The notes below the pieces were generated by a model that searched no databases, was not told the origin of the DNA, and saw only the letters and a list, made by a program, of their open reading frames with translations. DNA of 47,163 bases from Nonomuraea aridisoli (GTDB taxonomy: Bacteria; Actinomycetota; Actinomycetes; Streptosporangiales; Streptosporangiaceae), in assembly GCF_003236395.1 (NCBI RefSeq), contig NZ_POUD01000035.1:1-47163 (forward strand). The letters run 5' to 3'. Shown here piece by piece: positions 24,224-32,378 of this stretch (its first letter is position 1; each line of letters begins with the position of its first letter). Made by a program: the position numbers and the translations under genes.

Positions 24224-24363
24224 AACCCGCTATGTAGGTGCGCTTAACCTGCGCGTACGCCCGCCGCCATGTCGTCCCGCTCCTTCCATCAGGGGGGATC
24301 AACTAGACTTATGCAGTCGCGACTTCGCGCGGCGAGCCCCACGACACAGAGCGAGACGTCATC

Positions 24364-26214
24364 ATGCCTTTGAACAGCCGCGACGACCTGCGGAACATCG
24401 CGATCATCGCGCACGTCGACCATGGCAAGACCACGCTGGTCGACGCCATGCTCTGGCAGTCCGGGGCATTCCGCGCCAACCAGGATGTCGACGACCGCGT
24501 CATGGACTCCAACGACCTGGAGCGCGAGAAGGGCATCACCATTCTCGCGAAGAACACCGCCGTCCAGCACGGCGGCATGACCATCAACATCATCGACACA
24601 CCCGGCCACGCCGACTTCGGCGGCGAGGTCGAGCGGGGCCTGTCCATGGTCGACGGCGTCGTGCTGCTGGTCGACGCCTCCGAGGGCCCGCTGCCGCAGA
24701 CCCGGTTCGTGCTGCGCAAGGCGCTGGCCGCCAAGATGCCGGTCATCCTGTGCATCAACAAGGTCGACCGCCCCGACGCCCGCATCAAGGAGGTCGTCGA
24801 CGAGGTCTACGAGCTCTTCATGGACCTCGACGCCACCGAGGAGCAGATCGACTTCCCGATCGTCTACGCCTCGGCGAAGGCCGGCCGGGCCTCGATGGAG
24901 CGCCCCGAGGACGGCGGCATGCCCGACTCCCCCGACCTCGAGCCGCTGTTCGACATCATCAAGTCGACGATCCCGGCGCCCACGTACGACCCGAGCGCGC
25001 CGCTGCAGGCCCACGTCACCAACCTCGACGCCTCCTCCTACCTCGGCCGCATCGCCCTGTGCCGCATCCACCAGGGCCGGCTGCACAAGGGCCAGCAGGT
25101 GGCCTGGTGCCGCACCGACGGCTCGATCCAGCGCGTCAAGATCACCGAGCTGCTCATGACCGAGGCGCTCGAGCGCAAGCCGGCCGAGGAGGCCGGCCCC
25201 GGCGACATCATCGCCATCGCCGGCATCCCCGACATCATGATCGGCGAGACGCTGGCCGACCCCGACGACCCGCGCCCGCTGCCGCTGATCCAGGTCGACG
25301 AGCCCGCCATCTCGATGACCATCGGCACCAACACCTCGCCCCTGGTGGGCAAGGTCAAGGGCGCCAAGGTCACCGCCCGCATGGTGAAGGACCGCCTCGA
25401 GAAGGAGCTGGTCGGCAACGTCTCGCTGCGGGTGCTGCCCACCGACCGCCCCGACGCGTGGGAGGTGCAGGGCCGCGGCGAGCTGGCGCTGGCCATCCTG
25501 GTCGAGCAGATGCGCCGCGAGGGCTACGAGCTGACCGTCGGCAAGCCGCAGGTCGTCACCAAGGTCATCGACGGCAAGGTGCACGAGCCGGTCGAGCGCC
25601 TGACGGTCGACTGCCCGGAGGAATACCTCGGCGCCGTCACCCAGCTCCTCGCCGTCCGCAAGGGCCGCATGGAACACATGACCAACCACGGCACCGGCTG
25701 GATCCGCATGGAGTTCGTGGTGCCGGCGCGCGGCCTGATCGGCTTCCGCACCGAGTTCCTCACCGAGACCCGCGGCACCGGCCTGGTCCACCACGTGTTC
25801 GACTCCTACGAGCCGTGGTTCGGCGAGCTGCGCACCCGCAACAACGGCTCCCTGGTGGCCGACCGGTCCGGCCCGGTGACCGCGTTCGCGATGCTCAACC
25901 TCCAGGAGCGCGGCACCCTGTTCGTCTCGCCGACGACCGAGGTCTACGAGGGCATGATCGTGGGCGAGAACTCCCGGTCCGACGACATGGACGTCAACAT
26001 CACCAAGGAGAAGAAGCTCACCAACATGCGCTCCTCCACCAGCGAGGAGACCGAGAAGGTGATCCCGCCGCGCATCCTGTCGCTGGAGCAGGCCCTCGAG
26101 TTCATCCGCGAGGACGAGTGCGTGGAGATCACGCCCGACGCGGTGCGCATCCGCAAGGTGGTCCTCGACGCCGCGACCCGCGGCCGCGCCGCCGCCCGCG
26201 CCAAGCGCGCGTGA
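24364..26214 (+). CDS. typA: Ribosome-associated GTPase TypA/BipA
   Basis: This 616-aa translational GTPase is of normal family length. It opens with the G1 motif AHVDHGKTT, followed by DREKGIT-like EREKGITI (switch II region), [14 protein letters not shown] (G3) and NKVDRPDAR (G4). The EF-G-like domain III/V and a conserved C-terminal domain ([20 protein letters not shown] and [12 protein letters not shown]) are present. TypA binds the ribosome under stress or low temperature and helps 50S assembly. ATG 24364 begins [20 protein letters not shown]. The gene stands alone and ends at a strong shared terminator. Confidence 0.97.
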   Translation: MPLNSRDDLRNIAIIAHVDHGKTTLVDAMLWQSGAFRANQDVDDRVMDSNDLEREKGITILAKNTAVQHGGMTINIIDTPGHADFGGEVERGLSMVDGVVLLVDASEGPLPQTRFVLRKALAAKMPVILCINKVDRPDARIKEVVDEVYELFMDLDATEEQIDFPIVYASAKAGRASMERPEDGGMPDSPDLEPLFDIIKSTIPAPTYDPSAPLQAHVTNLDASSYLGRIALCRIHQGRLHKGQQVAWCRTDGSIQRVKITELLMTEALERKPAEEAGPGDIIAIAGIPDIMIGETLADPDDPRPLPLIQVDEPAISMTIGTNTSPLVGKVKGAKVTARMVKDRLEKELVGNVSLRVLPTDRPDAWEVQGRGELALAILVEQMRREGYELTVGKPQVVTKVIDGKVHEPVERLTVDCPEEYLGAVTQLLAVRKGRMEHMTNHGTGWIRMEFVVPARGLIGFRTEFLTETRGTGLVHHVFDSYEPWFGELRTRNNGSLVADRSGPVTAFAMLNLQERGTLFVSPTTEVYEGMIVGENSRSDDMDVNITKEKKLTNMRSSTSEETEKVIPPRILSLEQALEFIREDECVEITPDAVRIRKVVLDAATRGRAAARAKRA

Positions 26215-26225
26215 CGTCGCTCGCC

Positions 26226-26261
26226 CACCGCCCGGTCTCCCCCTAGGGAGGCCGGGCGGTG
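26226..26261. terminator. Bidirectional terminator between typA and the DUF2461 gene
   Basis: CACCGCCCGGTCTCCC and its partner GGGAGGCCGGGCGGTG pair over 16 positions with one G-T wobble, around CCTA. The hairpin lies 12 bases after typA and 13 bases before the stop of the convergent gene, so it can serve both. Confidence 0.85.
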
Positions 26262-26274
26262 GTCTTCCGGGGCG

Positions 26275-26925
26275 TCAGCGGCGGGGCAGTTCGCTGCCGC
26301 GCACGTGCGCGCACAGCCAGTCGACCAGCGGCTCGACGTCGCGCCACGTGCGCGCCACCCGGTCGCGCGCCTCGGCCGTGTGCACCCACTCCGCCGGCTC
26401 GAAGCGCTTGCCGGCGAAGATCGAGCGGTGCCGCAGCAGCTCGATGCGCGGGTGGTCCTCGCCGAACCCGCGCGGCCTGGTCTTCAGGCGTTCGCCGTAC
26501 AGCGTGTGGCCGGCCGCCGTCAGCGCGCCCGTGATGGCGGCCAGCGGCTTGCCCGACACGTCCTCGTCCACGGCCGCGCGGTAGCGGGCCACCTGGTCGG
26601 ACGCCTGCGTGTAGCAGCCGCCCGCCGCGAAGAGCCCCTCCGCGCTGATCTCGACGTAGAGCCCGATCCCGGGCATGCGCTCGACGAAGGCCCCTTGATG
26701 CGTCTTGTACGGCGACTTGTCCTTGGCGAACCGTACGTCGCGGTACGGCCGGAACAGGTGGGCCTCCCCGAACTCCGGCCCGAGCTCCTCGGTGAGCGCC
26801 CGCATGGGAGCCCGCACGGCCTGCTCGTAGAGATGCTTGTGCGCACCGAAGTAGATCTTGGAATTGTCCGCCTCGAGGCCCTCGTAGAAGAGGAACGCCT
26901 CGTCGGGGAAGCCGGTGAAACCCAT
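26275..26925 (-). CDS. DUF2461 domain-containing protein
   Basis: This 216-aa protein has the DUF2461 pattern from end to end: FTGFPDEAFLFYEGLEADNS, KIYFGAHKHLYEQ, PYRDVRFAKDKSPYKTHQG, YVEISAEGLFAAGG and the late FEPAEWVHT. The function of this family is not known. It has no signal peptide or membrane helix. The gene follows the polysaccharide-deacetylase gene by 21 bp on the same strand and may be co-transcribed with it. Confidence 0.9.
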   Translation of the reverse strand: MGFTGFPDEAFLFYEGLEADNSKIYFGAHKHLYEQAVRAPMRALTEELGPEFGEAHLFRPYRDVRFAKDKSPYKTHQGAFVERMPGIGLYVEISAEGLFAAGGCYTQASDQVARYRAAVDEDVSGKPLAAITGALTAAGHTLYGERLKTRPRGFGEDHPRIELLRHRSIFAGKRFEPAEWVHTAEARDRVARTWRDVEPLVDWLCAHVRGSELPRR

Positions 26926-26946
26926 GCCGACAAGCGTGCCACGCGC

Positions 26947-27684
26947 TCAGCGCGCCCCGTACGTGCGCCCCGGCACCGGGCCGTCGCCGTACAGCTCCGA
27001 GACCGTGACGAACGTGAAGCCCTTCGCGGCGAGCCGGTCGAGCACGGCGGGGACGGCCTCGACGGTGCTGCGGTGGATGTCGTGCATGAGGACGATCGAG
27101 CCTCGTCGCGCGTGCGCCGCACGGGCGGCCACCTTCGCGGGCCTGTGGTCGCGCCAGTCGAACGTGTCGACGTTCCACAGGATCTGGGCCAGGCCCTCGC
27201 GGCGCGTCTCGGCGGCGACCCGCGCGTCCGTCGAACCGTACGGCGGCCGCATGACGCGCATCCGCACCCCGGTCAGCCGCCGCACGAGGTGGCCGGTGTG
27301 GGTGAGCTGGCGTTCGACCGCGTGCCGCGGAAGGCCGGTCAGCGCCAGGTGGCTCCAGGAGTGGTTGCCGAGCTCGTGGCCGTCGGCGGCGATGCGGCGC
27401 ACGGTCTCACCGTGCCGGTCGACCATCTCGCCGACGACGAAGAACGTCGCCCGCACGGCCCGCTGCCTGAGCAGATCGAGCAGCCGCGCGGTGTACGGGC
27501 CGGGGCCGTCGTCGAAGGTCAGCGCCACACACTTGAGCCGAGCGCAGTCGACGTCACGGCCGGCCGGGCCGGGCGGCGGCAGGACGGCCGCGAGGACCGG
27601 GTGGCCGGGCTCGTCGAGCGGCGTCGCGTGGCTGACGCAGCCTGCGAGCGCGAGCAGGGCCACGGGCAGGGCCCATACGCGCAT
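26947..27684 (-). CDS. Polysaccharide deacetylase (NodB domain) lipoprotein
   Basis: This 245-aa protein is exported and lipid-anchored (lipobox LAGC, Cys16) and should remove N-acetyl groups from cell-wall or extracellular glycans. The NodB motifs are complete: TFDDGPGPYT (catalytic base and metal Asp), HSWSH (metal His pair), RPPYGS (motif 3), VDTFDWRD (motif 4) and LMHDI (motif 5). The active site therefore looks functional. It is preceded (33 bp) by a hypothetical gene and followed (21 bp) by a DUF2461 gene on the same strand. Confidence 0.93.
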   Translation of the reverse strand: MRVWALPVALLALAGCVSHATPLDEPGHPVLAAVLPPPGPAGRDVDCARLKCVALTFDDGPGPYTARLLDLLRQRAVRATFFVVGEMVDRHGETVRRIAADGHELGNHSWSHLALTGLPRHAVERQLTHTGHLVRRLTGVRMRVMRPPYGSTDARVAAETRREGLAQILWNVDTFDWRDHRPAKVAARAAHARRGSIVLMHDIHRSTVEAVPAVLDRLAAKGFTFVTVSELYGDGPVPGRTYGAR

Positions 27685-27717
27685 GTTTCCCCCCGCAACA
27701 TGGCATGCGGGAGCCTG

Positions 27718-28131
27718 TCATGGATAGTCCTGGACCGGTGCCCCCCGCAGCTCTCTGGCCAGGTCGTCCCACCAGAGTGGGATATCGGCCTGGAGCTCCC
27801 TGTAGCGGCGCGCCACGCGCATGGCACATCCAGCCGGATCCGTACCCAGATGCCGACGTTTCACCGGGCCTTCCTGCCAACGGTAAAAAGCATCCCTGTA
27901 GTGCACGACCAGCCCGATCCACACCGAGATCGTGGCCCCGTCGCCCACCTCGTACGCGCCGGTGACGCCCAGACCGTGCAGCTCCGCCTCGAGCTTCTCC
28001 GTCGCCGCCCGAGCCTCACTCACCGCGACCGCCCGCGCACGGACGCTCCGGGTGGCCGGGGCGGACGAACCGCGAACCTCAACCTGACCTCCTGTCGGCG
28101 TAGGAACGGGGGGGATATGCCCCGCCTTCAC
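27718..28131 (-). CDS. Hypothetical protein
   Basis: This 137-aa protein is not recognised with certainty. Residues about 30-110 hold a conserved-looking core (ATEKLEAELHGLG, ISVWIGLVVHYRDAFYRWQEG, AMRVARRYRELQ) similar in style to small actinobacterial proteins often found near XRE regulators. It has no signal peptide or transmembrane segment. The GTG at 28131 has no clear ribosome binding site, so the start is uncertain. It runs in the same direction as the deacetylase, 33 bp upstream of it. Confidence 0.6.
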   Translation of the reverse strand: MKAGHIPPVPTPTGGQVEVRGSSAPATRSVRARAVAVSEARAATEKLEAELHGLGVTGAYEVGDGATISVWIGLVVHYRDAFYRWQEGPVKRRHLGTDPAGCAMRVARRYRELQADIPLWWDDLARELRGAPVQDYP

Positions 28132-28225
28132 TTCGGGCAGGGACGGTTGTTAGGCGTTCTGGCCCGCAACCAGGGATGTACCCAGCCACGGACGTCAGCC
28201 GCGAGGACTTGAGGTCATGATGAAA

Positions 28226-28245
28226 CCCCGCCGGAGGACGCGGGG
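28226..28245 (-). terminator. Hairpin terminator after the XRE-cupin gene
   Basis: On the minus strand CCCCGC and GCGGGG form a 6-bp GC stem with an 8-base loop, followed by TTTCAT. It lies 12-31 bases past the stop of the XRE-cupin gene. The stem is short, so confidence is moderate. Confidence 0.5.
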
Positions 28246-28256
28246 GTCGTTCGACG

Positions 28257-28832
28257 TTATTGGTCCTGCGTCTCGCGCGGCTCGGCGACGACCATCACGA
28301 ACCTGAGGCCGGCCGGACCCGCGTTCGCGTAGCGGTGCGGCCGGTCGGCGGTGAAGAGCACGGCGTCGCCCTGCCCGATCACGTGGCTCCTGCCGTGGAC
28401 GGTGAGCGTGAGCTCGCCGTCGAGCACCGTGAGCATCTCGCGGGTGCCGGGCGTGTGGGCGTCGCCGTCGTGGTGCTCGCCGGGGGGCAGTCGCCACTCC
28501 CACAGCTCCATGATCACGGGCATGTCGGCGCCGACCAGCAGTTTCGCCTCCCCACCTCCCTGGCGGAACGTCACCACGTCGGCCTTGTCGACCACGCGCA
28601 CCATGGGCACGTCGGAGACCTCCACCAGCCGGGCCACGGTGACGCCGAGCGCGGAGGCGATGCGGGTGAGCGTCGAGACGCTCGGGTTGGTGCGTCCCTG
28701 CTCGACCTGGACGAGCATGCCTCGGCTCACCCCCGAGCGGGCGGCGAGCGCGTCGAGGGTGAGCCCGCGGTGCGCCCGCTGGGCGCGGACGTTGTTGGCG
28801 ATGGCCTGCGTGATGAGCTCTGGGTCTTCCAC
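28257..28832 (-). CDS. XRE-family regulator with C-terminal cupin domain
   Basis: This protein has 191 residues from GTG 28832. Residues about 10-65 are an XRE helix-turn-helix (LTLDALAARSGVSRGMLVQVE and GRTNPSVSTLTRIASALGV). Residues about 110-180 are a cupin (PPGEHHDGDAHTPGTREMLTV, VIGQGDAVLFTADRPHRYAN) whose His and Glu residues could bind metal or ligand. The GTG start has no ribosome binding site, but TACACT lies 8-13 bases upstream on the minus strand, suggesting a leaderless message. The gene is divergent from an EamA exporter; the 90-bp gap is full of AGTG repeats, so it probably controls that exporter and itself. Confidence 0.9.
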   Translation of the reverse strand: MEDPELITQAIANNVRAQRAHRGLTLDALAARSGVSRGMLVQVEQGRTNPSVSTLTRIASALGVTVARLVEVSDVPMVRVVDKADVVTFRQGGGEAKLLVGADMPVIMELWEWRLPPGEHHDGDAHTPGTREMLTVLDGELTLTVHGRSHVIGQGDAVLFTADRPHRYANAGPAGLRFVMVVAEPRETQDQ

Positions 28833-28835
28833 AGA

Positions 28836-28905
28836 AGTGCAGTGTAGTGAATCCGTTTGGCACTGGAGTGAACGCAATGTACTGTACCGTCAGTGCAACA
28901 CAGTG
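28836..28905. promoter_or_regulatory. Array of AGTG boxes between the XRE-cupin and EamA genes
   Basis: The tetramer AGTG occurs at 28836, 28841, 28846, 28867, 28892 and 28902, several times as AGTGAA, AGTGCA or AGTGTA. Most of the divergent promoter region is covered. The first three are five bases apart and overlap the probable -10 element (28841-28846, minus strand). Such direct repeats suggest cooperative binding by the XRE-type regulator. Confidence 0.55.
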
Positions 28906-28921
28906 AACTGGAGGCGGATCG

Positions 28922-29755
28922 TTGACGGTGCTCCTGGCGACGGCCTGCGCGATCGTGATGGGCGCGGGAGACTTCTTCGGCGGGATGGCGACGAAGCGTT
29001 CCCAAGTGTTGTCGGTCGTCGTGGTCTCGCAGATCGCCGGGCTGGCGCTGGTGAGCTGCCTGCTGCCGCTGCTGCCCGGCGTGTTCGACGCCCGCGCGCT
29101 GTCCTGGGGCGTGGCCGCCGGGCTGTCGGGGGCGGCCGGGCTGGTGCTGTTCTACCGGGCGCTGGCCACGGGCGTCATGTCCGTGGTGGCCCCGACGACC
29201 GCGGTGACCTCGGCCGCGCTGCCGGTGGTGTTCGGGCTGGCGACCGGCGACCGGCCGGGTCCGTGGGCGCTGGCGGGGGTGGCGCTGGCGCTGGGCTCGG
29301 TGGTCCTGGTCAGCCAGGACACCTCGGGCTCCGGCCGGGTGAACGCGTCGTCGATCCTGATCTCGCTGGCGGCCGGCGCCGGGTTCGGCGGGTTCTTCAT
29401 CCTGCTGTCCATGGCCCCGCACGAGGCCGGCCTGTGGCCGCTGGTCGGCGCCCGGCTGTCGTCGGTCTCGACGGTCGCCCTGCTCGCCGTGGCCACGCGG
29501 CGCACCCTGCGGCCCGGCCCGCGTTCACTGCACGCCATCGTGGCGGCCGGCGTGCTCGACATGGTGGCCAACGTGCTCTACCTGCTGGCCCAGCAGGACG
29601 GCCTGCTCAGCCTCGTCGCCGTGCTGGTCTCGCTCTACCCGGCGAGCACGCTGCTGCTGGCCCGCCACGTGCTCGGGGAGCGGCTGCGGGGCGTGCAGGT
29701 CGCCGGGGTGGGCTGCGCGCTCGTCGCAGTGGCCCTCATAGCCGTTGCACAGTAA
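28922..29755 (+). CDS. EamA-family (DMT) transporter
   Basis: This 277-aa membrane protein has about ten transmembrane helices in two repeats of five, the EamA arrangement (for example GVAAGLSGAAGLVLFYRALA and the second-half LYLLAQQDGLLSLVAVLVSL). Conserved segments such as LYPASTLLLARHVLGERLRG are typical. It probably exports an amino acid or metabolite. The TTG start at 28922 is supported by GGAGG seven bases upstream. It is divergent from an XRE-cupin regulator. Confidence 0.9.
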   Translation: MTVLLATACAIVMGAGDFFGGMATKRSQVLSVVVVSQIAGLALVSCLLPLLPGVFDARALSWGVAAGLSGAAGLVLFYRALATGVMSVVAPTTAVTSAALPVVFGLATGDRPGPWALAGVALALGSVVLVSQDTSGSGRVNASSILISLAAGAGFGGFFILLSMAPHEAGLWPLVGARLSSVSTVALLAVATRRTLRPGPRSLHAIVAAGVLDMVANVLYLLAQQDGLLSLVAVLVSLYPASTLLLARHVLGERLRGVQVAGVGCALVAVALIAVAQ

Positions 29756-29773
29756 CTCCTGCCTTGCTACGTT
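29745..29773 (+). promoter_or_regulatory. Promoter for the RsbA-like gene
   Basis: TTGCAC (29745-29750) and TACGTT (29768-29773) are separated by exactly 17 bp. Transcription would begin about at the GTG (29780), giving a leaderless message, consistent with the absence of a ribosome binding site. The -35 lies inside the last codons of the EamA gene. Confidence 0.65.
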
Positions 29774-29779
29774 TCGCCC

Positions 29780-30718
29780 GTGCGCCCCGACCGGGCACGT
29801 GCAGACGGTGAGTCGTTCCAGCACGTCGCGGTGCCGTACGACTCCGACGCGTCCTTGCTCGGCCTCGTCGCCCCGCGCGTGCGGGCCGCGCTGGGCGAGG
29901 GCCGCCACGTGCTGGTGATCACGTCGAGGCTCCCGCAACTGGCCGAGGCGCTGGGACCGGACGCCGATCGGGTCGAGACACGCCCGCCCGCCTCCTGGTA
30001 CGCCCACCCGTTCCGCATGCTGGCCGCCTGCCACGACTACACCCGCGGCCGCCGCACCCTCGTCGTCGGCGAGCCCGTCTGGCAGGGCAGGTCAGCACGC
30101 GAGATCGGGGAGCTCATCCGCTGCGAGTCCGTGCTCAACGCCGCCCTCCGCCCGGCCACGGCGACGCTGCTCTGCCTCTACGACGTCCGCGCCACCCCCC
30201 GCGACGTCGCCGACTCCTGCCCGGTCAACCACCCCGTGCTGCTCGGCCCGGACGGCGAGGTCCCCAGCGCCCGCTACGTCGAGCCGTACGAGCTGGTCCT
30301 GCCCCACGACCGCGCCCCGCTCCCCCCGCCGCCGGCCGACGCCGTGACGATCGGCTTCGCCGGCCCCGGGCTGCGGCGGGCGCGCCAGGCCGTCGCCGCC
30401 TACGCCAGGGTCCTGGGGATGGACGCCGACCGGGTCACCTCGCTGGTGATCAGCGTCTCGGAGATCGCCGCCAACAGCATCGAGCACGGCGCCGGCCACG
30501 GCGTGATCACTCTGTGGCGCGCCGGCGGCGAGCTGGTGTGCGAGATCACCGAGCCCGGCGGCGCGCTCGACGATCCCTTACCGGGCTGCATACCACCAGA
30601 GCCCGCATCCCTTCGCGGATACGGGCTCTGGATCAGCAGGCAACTGTGCGACCTGGTGGAGCTACGTTCAGGAGGCGGCGCCCTACGCGTCCGCCTCCGT
30701 CTGTCTCTGGGGCCGTAG
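29780..30718 (+). CDS. MEDS/HATPase anti-sigma regulatory protein (RsbA-like)
   Basis: This 312-aa protein has an N-terminal MEDS sensor domain (about 10-180; FQHVAVPYDSDASLLGLVAP, WYAHPFRMLAACHDYTRGRR, EVPSARYVEPYE). A C-terminal HATPase_c_2 domain (about 195-308) has the N-box-like SEIAANSIEHG and the G-box RGYGLWISRQLCD. Such proteins are serine kinases/anti-sigma factors in SigB-type partner switching. Codons 262-280 are unusual: TTA at 30578-30580, an ATA, and several A/T-ending codons next to a long internal hairpin. The GTG start fits a leaderless promoter. It is convergent with a sigma-factor gene only four bases away, but partner-switching proteins normally control SigB-type, not ECF, factors. 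Confidence 0.88.
   Translation: MRPDRARADGESFQHVAVPYDSDASLLGLVAPRVRAALGEGRHVLVITSRLPQLAEALGPDADRVETRPPASWYAHPFRMLAACHDYTRGRRTLVVGEPVWQGRSAREIGELIRCESVLNAALRPATATLLCLYDVRATPRDVADSCPVNHPVLLGPDGEVPSARYVEPYELVLPHDRAPLPPPPADAVTIGFAGPGLRRARQAVAAYARVLGMDADRVTSLVISVSEIAANSIEHGAGHGVITLWRAGGELVCEITEPGGALDDPLPGCIPPEPASLRGYGLWISRQLCDLVELRSGGGALRVRLRLSLGP
30598..30629 (+). repeat. Long inverted repeat inside the RsbA-like gene
   Basis: AGAGCCCGCATCC and GGATACGGGCTCT pair at 12 of 13 positions around the six-base loop CTTCGC. It encodes part of the G-box, so it is coding, but a stem this long in the coding sequence is unexpected and could form in mRNA. Confidence 0.7.
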
Positions 30719-30722
30719 GGGT

Positions 30723-31316
30723 CTACGCGGCGCTCTGGGCGGGAAGGCGTACGGCGCCTTCCTCACGGGCGTACTCCTCCAGCATGCCGCGCAGCTGGCG
30801 GCGGCCACGGTGCAGCCGCGACATGACCGTCCCGATCGGGGTGCCCATGCGCTCGGCGATCTCCTTGTACGCGAAGCCCTCCACGTCGGCCAGGTAGACC
30901 GCCACGCGGAAGTCCTCGGGGAGGGAGCGCAGCGCGTCCATCACGACGCTGTCGGGCAGCCGGTCGAGCGCCTCGGTCTCGGCCGACCGCAGGCCGGTCG
31001 AGGTGTGCGACTCGGCGGCGTGCAGCTGCCAGTCCTCGATGTCCTCGGCGGCCGACAACTTCGGCGAACGCTGCTTCTTGCGGTAGTCGTTGATGAAGTT
31101 GTTGGTCAGGATGCGATGCAGCCACGCCTTGAGGTTGGTGCCCTCGCGGAACTGGTGGTACGACGTGTACGCCTTGGCCACGGTCTCCTGCACCAGGTCT
31201 TCCGCGTCGGCGGCGTTACGGGTCAGACGCATGGCGGAAGCGAACAGCTGCGACGTCACGGGCACGACATCGCGCTCGAACCAGTCCTGACGCTGCTCAT
31301 CGGTCATCGAGATCAA
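30723..31316 (-). CDS. ECF RNA polymerase sigma factor, SigR/SigH-like
   Basis: This 197-aa sigma factor has region 2 ([40 protein letters not shown]) and region 4 ([20 protein letters not shown] and [20 protein letters not shown]), closely like the thiol-stress sigma factors SigR (Streptomyces) and SigH (Mycobacterium). The best ribosome binding site, GGGGGA, is five bases before TTG 31316; ATG 31307 is an alternative giving a slightly shorter protein. SigR genes are usually followed by the zinc anti-sigma gene rsrA; here the next gene is convergent and not rsrA-like, so the anti-sigma factor must lie elsewhere or be absent. Confidence 0.92.
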   Translation of the reverse strand: MISMTDEQRQDWFERDVVPVTSQLFASAMRLTRNAADAEDLVQETVAKAYTSYHQFREGTNLKAWLHRILTNNFINDYRKKQRSPKLSAAEDIEDWQLHAAESHTSTGLRSAETEALDRLPDSVVMDALRSLPEDFRVAVYLADVEGFAYKEIAERMGTPIGTVMSRLHRGRRQLRGMLEEYAREEGAVRLPAQSAA

Positions 31317-31785
31317 TTCATTCCCCCTTGCGCTCTCCCCCGTATCGGCACAAGCCGCCTGATAGCGGTCCCATCATCGCAAGCCCTCAGTAAGGGGCGC
31401 GTTAGAGCGGTTCCGCAACGTTCAGAAGGGGTCTCGGTCCATGTGCTCGCGGCGTGCGTCGTCACGTCCACGGCCGGACAAGTCTCGCTATCATAACACT
31501 ACCCACCCAAATTTGCATGAATAGTGGCTAGAGTCACATCGGATAGCGTATGTGGACGAACTTCGTGGACCAGCACGGCATGGGCCGCACGCCATCGACC
31601 GGTGCCGGTCCCGCGAACGGGCGAACCCGTCGCCGACCGCTGGTGTGACACTCATGCGCACGTCTTTTCGCCTGCCCATGCACTGGGGAGTAAACCTCAC
31701 CCTGGTAGACGCGCCGTTGCCCCCGGCCGGTTCACGACAACACCAATCGATCCCCACCTATTCCCCATGGGTCTGCACCGCGGGA
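31317..31785. other. Long intergenic region upstream of the sigma-factor gene
   Basis: These 469 bases contain no gene I can support. About 31487-31555 is clearly AT-richer than its surroundings and includes TATGAT on the minus strand (31491-31496), a possible -10 for the sigma-factor gene with a leader of roughly 165 bases. A small frame at 31654-31800 has 47 or so codons, weak third-position GC bias and no family resemblance. No terminator was identified. Confidence 0.4.
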
Positions 31786-32238
31786 TCAGCCCGGCACTGA
31801 TTCCAGGGCTCGCACCAGGGGTGCGAGCTGCGGGTCCTGGGCGGCCTCACCCAGGACCTCCCGCAGGGCGGCGTCGTGGACGGGACGGGCCTGGCGCAGG
31901 AGGTCGAGCCCGGCCTCGGTGACGTCGGTGTAGATGCCGCGCCGATCGGTGGGGCACAGATAGCGCGACAACAGGCCGCGGTTCTCCAGGCGGGTCACCA
32001 GCCGCGTGGTGGCGCTCTGGCTGAGCACCACCGCGTCGGCGACCTGCTTCATCTGCAGATGCCCGCCCTCGCCGTCGTGCTGCCGGCTGAGGACGTCGAG
32101 CAGCGAGTACTCGCGCGCGCTCAGGCCGTGGCGGCTCTGCAGGACGCGCTCGAGGTGCGACTCGATCCGGCCGTGGAGCAGCGAGAGAGCGCACCAGCCC
32201 GCGGCGAGGGCGGTGAGCGAGGGATCGGTCGCGGTCAC
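31786..32238 (-). CDS. MarR-family transcriptional regulator
   Basis: This 150-aa protein has the MarR winged helix (about residues 40-110: LSAREYSLLDVLS, LQMKQVADAVVLSQSATTRL, the wing DRRGIYTDVTEAG) between dimerisation helices. The GTG at 32238 is preceded by AAGGAGG with good spacing. It is divergent from an MFS exporter; the gap has three TTGCAA-like boxes. It probably represses the exporter and the reductase downstream of it until an electrophile or toxic ligand binds. Confidence 0.92.
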   Translation of the reverse strand: MTATDPSLTALAAGWCALSLLHGRIESHLERVLQSRHGLSAREYSLLDVLSRQHDGEGGHLQMKQVADAVVLSQSATTRLVTRLENRGLLSRYLCPTDRRGIYTDVTEAGLDLLRQARPVHDAALREVLGEAAQDPQLAPLVRALESVPG

Positions 32239-32305
32239 GACGGCCTCCTTGGTTCTCCGTCAATCCTTGCACACGACGGCAGACGTCGTGGGAATTAGCG
32301 GGCGT

Positions 32306-32346
32306 TTGCAATAGACAGCGTATGCAACTATTGTCCACGCTTGCAA
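32306..32346. promoter_or_regulatory. TTGCAA boxes between the MarR and MFS genes
   Basis: TTGCAA at 32306-32311, ATGCAA at 32322-32327 and TTGCAA at 32341-32346 lie 16 and 19 bases apart, and CAATAG/CTATTG form an inverted pair around the middle. The cluster is the probable operator of the adjacent MarR-type repressor for the divergent promoter. Confidence 0.55.
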
Positions 32347-32378
32347 TCTCCTGACGCAATCACTTGGACGGCTTCTCC

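Noticed and set aside
30598..30629. Hairpin in the RsbA-like gene as a transcription terminator
   Set aside because: It is inside the coding sequence over the conserved G-box, about 90 bases before the stop, and has no T tract. It is kept as a repeat only.
31654..31800. Possible 48-codon gene in the sigma/MarR gap
   Set aside because: Weak GC bias at third codon positions, no clear ribosome binding site, overlap with the 3' end of the MarR gene and no recognisable motif.
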